Shown: positions 58,107-64,000 of the stretch, in pieces | How the letters are laid out: the number at the start of each line of letters is the position of its first letter | How positions within the stretch are numbered: the first letter of the stretch is position 1 | Assembly: GCA_963782345.1 (NCBI GenBank) | Contig: CAWAJF010000013.1 | Location: 1 to 64,000 of the forward strand | Origin: DASUPK01 sp963782345 | Lineage (GTDB): Bacteria; Actinomycetota; Thermoleophilia; Solirubrobacterales; 70-9 | DNA: 64,000 bases | Direction of reading: 5' to 3' | Translations under genes and position numbers: made by a program | The notes under the pieces: generated by a model | What the model was told of the DNA's origin: nothing | What the model saw: only the letters and a program-made list of their open reading frames with translations | Databases searched by the model: none

Positions 58107-59738
58107 TCAGCCGCAGACCACTGCCGGCCCGTTCGAGCGCAGCGCCAGCTCCCAGGGTTCCGTGGCGCGGTCGGTCGGGATGCGCAGAGCGCCGGTCTCG
58201 CCGGGCGCCAGCGGCGGCAGGACCACCGGGAAGGAACCCGTGGCGAAGCGGCGAAGGCTGAGCTGAGCCCCCGCTAGGGGTGAGGACCGGATCCCCAGGC
58301 CGCCCGGCGGCAGGCGCAGGATCCCACCGGGAGCGGGCACTCTCCGGCAATGGCGCAGGGGGCCGTGCGAAGGGGTGAGGCCGATGGAGAGCGCCCGTCC
58401 CAGCACCTTGTCGGCCGCCACACGGGCGGGCTCCGGCGCAGCGGCGATCTGCGCCGGATCGTCCGCGGGGGAGCCGTAGCGGTCGGTCGCCGAAAGAAAG
58501 GCTGAGGAGGTGACGTGCACGTAGGCGGTGTCGGCGACGGCCTCGTCGAGCAGAATCTCGGAGACGATCCTGTCGCGGGCGATCTCGACGGAGCCAAGGT
58601 CGGCCTTGATCACGTCGCTCGTGTTCCGGTAGGCCAGGTAGGCGTCACGGAGCTCCGAGACGTTGGATCCCAGGGCGGCAACGCCGACGACGTACGCGAT
58701 CGCGACCGCGACCCGGGGGACGCGAACGCCGCGGAGCAGCTCGCCCGCGATCATCAGGACGAAGACCACCCCGGGGAGCAGGTAGCGGCTCTCGGTCGGG
58801 CCGCGGCCCGGCTTGACGTTGAAACCGGCGAGGATCCAGAACGTGCCAACCAGGGCCAGCGCAATCCACAGCGCCGGTGGCACTCGCCCGATCCGGCGGA
58901 GCCGCCAGGCGCCGATTGCCACGGCCGCCAGCAGCAGCGGCTTGCCCCAATCGAACTGGGCGGCGGCGACCCCCGCAGAGGTCTGGACCAGTCCGAAGAG
59001 GGAGGCGAAGACGCCCGCGGCGGCATCCAAGACGAACTCGGGGGTCGTCGCAACGTTGTGCAGAGAAAGGGCGGTGTCGGCCGTGTGCCCCCAGCCGGCC
59101 CACCAGACGGCGTAAAGGAGGGCCGGCACGGCGACCACGTAGAGCCGCCGCAGACGGTGAGCTCGGAGGGCGACGTCGACCGCGGCGGCGACGATGAACG
59201 GCAGCCCGAGGCTCGAGAAGGTCACCCCCACCGTCAGGAGCCCGCAGGCGAGCGCGTCGCCGCGCCCATGCCCTCGCTCGAGCATCAGGATCGCCCCCAG
59301 GCCGCATGCGAGCGACCCGGTGAAGCCCATCTGGAAATCCCAGAGCAGGTCGTCGTAGGCGGGCCCGAGGGTCAGGACCAGCGCCGCCGCGAGCAGCGCG
59401 AGCCACGGATCCAGGCGGCGCCGCAGGTAGACGAAGAGCAGGACCGCGGTGGCGACCACGAACGCCACGTCGACCGCGAGGTAGGGCAGGGACGAGTCCA
59501 TCCCCACGGTCGCGAGCAGCGCCTTATAGATCAGGATCGGCGCGATCGAGATGTGCTCCCCGTGCGGGTCGAGGACCGAGTGGGCCGTGAGACCCGGGCG
59601 GTAGAGCAGAAACTCCCAATCGTCGAGCAGAAAGGTGAGCTTCGAACCCAGCTCGAGGAGCACTGCAGTGGAAACTGCGGCGCCGGCGACGAGCAGAGGA
59701 ACCACCGGGTCCAGGCGTCGGCCGAGGCGCTCGTGCAT
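58107..59738 (-). CDS. Polytopic membrane protein, GT-C-like fold
   Basis: 543 aa with about 10-11 transmembrane helices followed by a C-terminal domain of about 130 residues. LLDDWEFLLYRPGLTAHSVL with an early Asp-Asp pair and HGEHISIAP is reminiscent of lipid-dependent (GT-C) glycosyltransferases of families 39/83, in which the first outer loop carries the catalytic acid. The C-terminal part (SSPLAGAQLSLRRFATGSFP) looks like a beta domain. Probably acts on a lipid-linked sugar or is a related membrane protein; only a structure or profile search would decide. Confidence 0.7.
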   Translation of the reverse strand: MHERLGRRLDPVVPLLVAGAAVSTAVLLELGSKLTFLLDDWEFLLYRPGLTAHSVLDPHGEHISIAPILIYKALLATVGMDSSLPYLAVDVAFVVATAVLLFVYLRRRLDPWLALLAAALVLTLGPAYDDLLWDFQMGFTGSLACGLGAILMLERGHGRGDALACGLLTVGVTFSSLGLPFIVAAAVDVALRAHRLRRLYVVAVPALLYAVWWAGWGHTADTALSLHNVATTPEFVLDAAAGVFASLFGLVQTSAGVAAAQFDWGKPLLLAAVAIGAWRLRRIGRVPPALWIALALVGTFWILAGFNVKPGRGPTESRYLLPGVVFVLMIAGELLRGVRVPRVAVAIAYVVGVAALGSNVSELRDAYLAYRNTSDVIKADLGSVEIARDRIVSEILLDEAVADTAYVHVTSSAFLSATDRYGSPADDPAQIAAAPEPARVAADKVLGRALSIGLTPSHGPLRHCRRVPAPGGILRLPPGGLGIRSSPLAGAQLSLRRFATGSFPVVLPPLAPGETGALRIPTDRATEPWELALRSNGPAVVCG

Positions 59739-59895
59739 CGGGACAATCTATTTGCGGGAGCCCAGCCGGCGATTGGGTCAGCGCTTCTCCAGGTTCCCCA
59801 CTGCGCGCGACTTTGCTCCCTTTAGAGCGTTCTAGTAGCGTCCCGAGGCGCGCTCGGGATTGAGCGCGCTGCATGGAGAGAGGAGAGGCGTTGCG

Positions 59896-62331
59896 ATGAG
59901 GCGTGTATTTGTCGCGGTTGGAGCTGTACTGCTCGTGCTGGTCGGGTGTTCGAGCGCCGTTGCCAAGGACCGGGCTCGGATCGCCCGCAACATCCTGCCT
60001 TCGGGTCAGTACGGCTCATCGGCGCCCAACGCCGACACCCAGGCGCAGATGTACAACGCGCTCACGCCACTGTTCGACCACGTCTCCTCGGGCGACCTCT
60101 TCACCGACTTCAAGTCCGAGAGGCTCGGCATCGACACCGACGGGCCGACCACGACGGAGAGCGTTCCCTATCCCGGCGTCACGCTCCTCCGCGACCGCTT
60201 CAACGTCCCGCACGTCTACGCGAACACCCACGACGGCGGCATCTTCACGGCAGGCTGGATCCTGGCCGAGGATCGCGGCCTGCTGCTGGAGCAGGCGCGC
60301 TACAACTCTCGCGTCGCGGTGATCGACGCGCCCGGGCTCAGTGCGATCAGCCTGATTTCGAGTCTGCAGAGCTTCAAGCCGAGTCCCCAGACCGAGGCTG
60401 TGACGGCAAGGCAGACGAAGGTCCTGAAGCACCACGGCAAGGAGGGCCGGGCGGTTCTCCACGACATCGACGTCTACATCCGGGGGATCAACGCCTATCT
60501 CGCGGCAAGCCACTCCAGCAACGCTCCCTGGACCCGGAACGACGTCTACGCGGTGAACGCCCTGAAGGGCCAGTTCCTCGGCCAGGGCGGCGGCGACGAG
60601 GCCAACCGGTCGATGTTCCTCAGCGGCCTCGACCAGCAGCTCGGTAGGCGTCGCGGAAGTCAAGCCTTCAACGATCTGCGCCAGTTCAAGAATCGGAGCA
60701 GCGTCACCTCGATCGACGGAAAGTTCAATTACGGGCACATCCCCCGCAAGCCCCGGGGAAGCGTCGTCCTGGACAACCACAGCTTCAGCCCCACCCCCGC
60801 CGTGCCGGCAAGCATCGCCCGCAAGTACTCGGCGAAGAAGGTCCAGGCCAGCAACGAGCTGATGGTCAGGGGCGACCACTCGAGCACCGGCCACCCGATC
60901 CTGGTCGGCGGCCCCCAGATCAGCTACTTCTTCCCGGGCCTCGTCCTCGAGATGGACATGCACGCGCCGCATCTGCACTGGCGCGGGGCCACCTCGGCGC
61001 CGTTCCCCGGCTATCTGCTGATCGGCCGGACCCCGCGCTTCTCGACCACGCTCACCTCGGCGAGCGCCGACATCATCGACGAGTTCGCGGAGACGCTCTG
61101 CGGCGGCAGCAGCCAGAGGTACATGTACAAGGGCAAGTGCCGCACCATGGGTCGCTTCGACGCCGGGACTCTGAACGGCAAGCCCGTCAGCTTCCTGACC
61201 ACCGTCCACGGCCCCGTCCAGGGCTACGGGCGGGTCAACGGGCGCACGGTCGCGATCTCATCGAAGCGCTCCAGCTACGGCAGGGACGTCGTCGACCAGC
61301 TCTTCTTCCACCGGCTCTCCGACGGCAAGGTCAAGAACCCGAAGAGCTTCTTCAAGGCCGCCGCGCTGACCCCGCAGACCTTCAACTCGTTCTACATCGA
61401 CAGCAAGCACATCGCGGAGTACACGAGCGGCAGGCTGCCGATCAGGAACCCGAAGGTCGATCCGGGCCTGCCCACCAAGGGGACCGGGAAGTTCGAGTGG
61501 CGGGGATTCCTGCCGGCGATGGCGCACCCGCACGGGAAGGACAACAAGCGCGGGTACATGACGAACTGGAACAACGGGGTCGCCCGCGGCTTCGGCGCCG
61601 CCGACGACGAGTGGGGCCGGAACGGCTCGGTGGGCCGGATCAATCTCCTCAACTTCAACCTCAAGCGGCTCCGGAAGCACGGCAGGTGGTCGCCGCAGTC
61701 GATCACCTCGGCGATGAACGCCGCGGCGACACAGGACGTGCGCGCGGTTGTGATGGTGCCGTTGCTGAACCGGCTGCTCAAGGGCTCCACCCCGCCCTCG
61801 CCGCTGGCGAAGCAGATGCTCTATCTGATGAACCAGTGGCGGCAGTTGGGCGGCAACCGCCTCGATCTGAACAATGACGGCCTGATCGACCTTCCCGGCG
61901 CGGCGATCATGGACGCCGCCTACCCGAACATCGTCAACAACGAGCTGGCCGCCCGGCTCGGCCAGAGCCTGCTCCCCCAGCTGGACAGCCTCTACAGCCG
62001 CTGGGACGCGCCCCCGGGCGGTGAGTACTCCGGCTGGTACATGTACTTCGATCGCGACATCCGGAGGCTGCTCGCGAGAAAGAAGCTGCCCGATCAGTTC
62101 CACCTCTCCTACTGCGGCAAGGGCCACCTCGGAGCCTGCCGCCAGGAGATCTGGACCGCGATCCAGGCCGCCGGCGACAAGCTGACCAGCGAACAGGGAA
62201 CCTCGAATCCCGCGGCCTGGCGGGCCAGCGCCACCGACGAGGAGATCCACTTCAGCCCGCTGCCGCTGATCACCATGCGGTTCACGAACCGGCCGAGCGG
62301 CATCCAGCAGGTCATCTCCTTCAACAAGTAG
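59896..62331 (+). CDS. Penicillin acylase family (Ntn-hydrolase) lipoprotein
   Basis: 811 aa from ATG 59896 after GGAGAGGAGAGG. Lipobox LVLVGCSS (Cys18). The chain has an alpha part with NVPHVYANTHDGGIFTAGW, typical of penicillin acylases, a spacer, and the beta start ASNELMVRGDHSSTGHPILV, where Ser319 would be the N-terminal nucleophile exposed by self-cleavage. The usual SNNW is SNEL here. Related enzymes deacylate quorum-sensing acyl-homoserine lactones or beta-lactams. An acyl amide substrate outside the cell is expected. Confidence 0.87.
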   Translation: MRRVFVAVGAVLLVLVGCSSAVAKDRARIARNILPSGQYGSSAPNADTQAQMYNALTPLFDHVSSGDLFTDFKSERLGIDTDGPTTTESVPYPGVTLLRDRFNVPHVYANTHDGGIFTAGWILAEDRGLLLEQARYNSRVAVIDAPGLSAISLISSLQSFKPSPQTEAVTARQTKVLKHHGKEGRAVLHDIDVYIRGINAYLAASHSSNAPWTRNDVYAVNALKGQFLGQGGGDEANRSMFLSGLDQQLGRRRGSQAFNDLRQFKNRSSVTSIDGKFNYGHIPRKPRGSVVLDNHSFSPTPAVPASIARKYSAKKVQASNELMVRGDHSSTGHPILVGGPQISYFFPGLVLEMDMHAPHLHWRGATSAPFPGYLLIGRTPRFSTTLTSASADIIDEFAETLCGGSSQRYMYKGKCRTMGRFDAGTLNGKPVSFLTTVHGPVQGYGRVNGRTVAISSKRSSYGRDVVDQLFFHRLSDGKVKNPKSFFKAAALTPQTFNSFYIDSKHIAEYTSGRLPIRNPKVDPGLPTKGTGKFEWRGFLPAMAHPHGKDNKRGYMTNWNNGVARGFGAADDEWGRNGSVGRINLLNFNLKRLRKHGRWSPQSITSAMNAAATQDVRAVVMVPLLNRLLKGSTPPSPLAKQMLYLMNQWRQLGGNRLDLNNDGLIDLPGAAIMDAAYPNIVNNELAARLGQSLLPQLDSLYSRWDAPPGGEYSGWYMYFDRDIRRLLARKKLPDQFHLSYCGKGHLGACRQEIWTAIQAAGDKLTSEQGTSNPAAWRASATDEEIHFSPLPLITMRFTNRPSGIQQVISFNK

Positions 62332-62384
62332 AGATGCGAGGGCGCGCGTCAGCGCGGCTCGCTTAATCGCTTAATGATGCCCAG

Positions 62385-63170
62385 ATGGCGCGCAGGAAGA
62401 AGGCGATGGTCGGCGCACACGTGGCGCCCGGCAAGCCGCTGAAGGAAGCGGAGGCGATCGGGGCCGATTGCGTCCAGATCTTCCTCTCGGATCCGCAGGG
62501 CTGGAAGAAGCCGCCTCCCCGGAAGGACGCCGCCGAGCTCCGAGACTCACCGCTTCCGCTCTACGTCCACGCCCCCTACCTGATCAACGTCTGCTCACCG
62601 CGCAACAACGTCCGCTACGGCTCGCGCAAGATCCTCCAGCAGACCTGCGAGGCCGCCGCGGAGGTCGGCGCCGCGGCCGTGATCGTCCATGGCGGCCACG
62701 CGGACGACGACATCGCCGAAGGCGTCGGCCGCTGGCTGCGCACGCTGGAGATGCTGGAGTCAGAAGTGCCGGTCTACATCGAGAACACGGCCGGCGGCGA
62801 CAATGCTGTCGCGCGCCGCTTCGATGCCCTCGGCGGGCTCTGGGAGGCGGTGTCGAAGGCGGACTCGAGCGCCGAGATCGGCTTCTGCTTCGACACCTGC
62901 CACGCGCACGCGGCCGGGGAGGAGCTCTCCGACGCGGTCGAGCGGGTCTTGAAGATCGTCGGCAGGATCGATCTGCTGCACGCCAACGACTCGCGCGACC
63001 CGGCCGGAACCGGTGCCGACCGGCACGCCAACCTCGGCAAGGGGGAGATCGGCGCGGACGTGCTCCGCGAGATGATCAAGGCCGCCGGGCCCCCCGTCGT
63101 GGTCGAGACGCCGGGCGGGGCGAAGGAGATGCGCGCGGACATCGAGTTCGTCCGCGAGGCGCTCGGCTAG
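62385..63170 (+). CDS. nfo: Deoxyribonuclease IV (AP endonuclease)
   Basis: 261-aa TIM-barrel metalloenzyme that cuts DNA at abasic sites. VGAHVAPGKPLKEAE, LYVHAPYLINVCSP, IVHGGHADDD, VYIENTAGG, FCFDTCHAHAAGEEL and HANDSRDPAGTGADRHANLG supply the zinc ligands. The C-terminal VETPG is also typical. The 53-bp leader has the hairpin GCGAG...CTCGC followed by two TTAAT runs. Its stop overlaps the convergent LtrA gene as CTAG. Confidence 0.92.
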   Translation: MARRKKAMVGAHVAPGKPLKEAEAIGADCVQIFLSDPQGWKKPPPRKDAAELRDSPLPLYVHAPYLINVCSPRNNVRYGSRKILQQTCEAAAEVGAAAVIVHGGHADDDIAEGVGRWLRTLEMLESEVPVYIENTAGGDNAVARRFDALGGLWEAVSKADSSAEIGFCFDTCHAHAAGEELSDAVERVLKIVGRIDLLHANDSRDPAGTGADRHANLGKGEIGADVLREMIKAAGPPVVVETPGGAKEMRADIEFVREALG

Positions 63171-64000
63171 GCCGGCGCCGAGGACGCCTCCGGCCGCACG
63201 CCCTCCGCGGCGAGGCAGATCCCCACTCCCCCCGCCAGCGCGCACAGCTGGGCGAGGGCGGAGACCTCGGTCCCCAGCGGAACGGTCGCCAGCGCCAGGA
63301 GGGCGGCCAGCGCCCGCCAGGGGCGCAGCGGCAGCTTGAGCGCTCGCCGGAAGAACGCGTGGCCGATCAGGTAGAGCGCCGTCCCCCCGCCCAGGGCCAG
63401 AGCTCGGGCGAAGTCCAGGGGATCGAACGCATGCCCGATGGCGCGTTCGAGCGCCGCCGCGTCACACACGATCCCCAGCAGGATCAGCAGGTGGGCCCAG
63501 TAGTAGGCGACGTTGGTCGCGTAGAACTCCCGGCGGGTGGGCGTCATCCGACGAAGCGCGCCCTCCGCCTCGGCGTCGTCCCCGCCGAAGTAGACCCACC
63601 AGAGCTCCGCGCTCACGATCAGGCCGAGCACCGCCACCGAGAGCATCTCGCCGGTGATCTCGATCCCCGATGCGCCGATCCCGACGGCCACCACCGACTC
63701 CCCGAGCGCGACCATCACCACCAGGCCATGACGCTCGGCGAAATGGGATGGCTTGATCCAGCCGGCCTCCTCCGGGACAAGCCAGGGCGTGATCGCGAAC
63801 GTGGACACGGCAAGTCCCCAGAGCACGTATTCCAAGGCCCCGCCGATGATCGTCGCCGTCAGGATCAACGCCGCGGCGACGAGGTTCATCCGGGTGAAGC
63901 TCCAGACGCCGGCCAGCGACCAGCTCGCCGACTGCGAGTAGAGCACCGTATGGATGGCGATCACCGCGAGGTACGCGCAGGCGAAAACCACGCCGTCCCC
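63167..64000 (-). CDS. LtrA family membrane protein (partial, cut by window end)
   Basis: At least 275 aa; the start lies beyond base 64000. About eight transmembrane helices and the family signature IKPSHFAERHGLVVMVALGE are seen. LtrA was named for growth at low temperature in Listeria; biochemical function is unknown. Confidence 0.82.
   Translation of the reverse strand, partial: GDGVVFACAYLAVIAIHTVLYSQSASWSLAGVWSFTRMNLVAAALILTATIIGGALEYVLWGLAVSTFAITPWLVPEEAGWIKPSHFAERHGLVVMVALGESVVAVGIGASGIEITGEMLSVAVLGLIVSAELWWVYFGGDDAEAEGALRRMTPTRREFYATNVAYYWAHLLILLGIVCDAAALERAIGHAFDPLDFARALALGGGTALYLIGHAFFRRALKLPLRPWRALAALLALATVPLGTEVSALAQLCALAGGVGICLAAEGVRPEASSAPA

Overview
This is 64 kb of a high-GC bacterial chromosome with dense coding on both strands, short intergenic gaps and many GTG or TTG starts. 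The gene content points to an actinobacterium of the class Thermoleophilia, probably Solirubrobacterales or a relative. The evidence is: secreted proteins with Lys/His-rich tails; a small protein beginning with an LSYANVAATLAL signal anchor; a complete propionyl-CoA to succinate module of actinobacterial type; and many genes with a -10-like hexamer 6-10 nt before the start codon and no Shine-Dalgarno. The assignment is inference from families; no rRNA is present.

Layout. 0.1-14 kb: a lipoprotein, a cysteine hydrolase, a diguanylate cyclase, an MBL-fold/amine-oxidase pair, a DHA2-type exporter with a MerR regulator and a palindromic operator, a PhzF-like enzyme, a CsoR-controlled divergent metal module (DUF318 permease with a YHS domain, DUF4396 protein, methyltransferase), a degenerate GGDEF/HD-GYP protein and a CAX antiporter. 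14-19.5 kb: secreted proteins with apparent frameshifts, a membrane-tethered sigma factor fused to an anti-sigma-like zinc motif, and UDP-glucuronate decarboxylase. 19.7-31 kb: PEP-mutase-like enzyme, SDR, WecB epimerase, a REP-like palindrome, acyl-CoA mutase large subunit, propionyl-CoA carboxylase beta and a possible epsilon subunit, dodecin and more secreted proteins.

31.3-38.4 kb is an assimilatory sulfate-reduction cluster: sulfite reductase, CysH, Sat, CysC, a PHP phosphatase, a cysteine-free Rrf2 regulator and a TauE/SafE permease. It also carries most of the unusual repeats: a 33-bp palindromic element inserted twice in frame in the sulfite reductase gene, and a perfect 80-bp tandem duplication before cysH. 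38.5-43 kb: biotin carboxylase/BCCP and SucCD. Carboxylase, mutase and SucCD together describe propionyl-CoA -> methylmalonyl-CoA -> succinyl-CoA -> succinate, although the B12-binding subunit and epimerase are not in the window.

43-56 kb: aminotransferase, a small 59-aa gene, a DtxR-family regulator, an ArsR/SRPBCC pair with twin palindromic operators next to clpP, a HAD phosphatase, a divergent dihydropteroate synthase, an MrfA-like helicase, a LOG-like protein, an MBL protein and a DrrAB-type ABC exporter. 56.2-58.1 kb: tRNA-Phe(GAA), followed by a region that looks less GC-rich with a broken membrane protein gene and the C-terminal remnant of a phage terminase, consistent with a decayed integrated element. 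58-64 kb: a polytopic membrane protein, a penicillin-acylase-like lipoprotein, endonuclease IV, and an LtrA-family protein cut by the window end.
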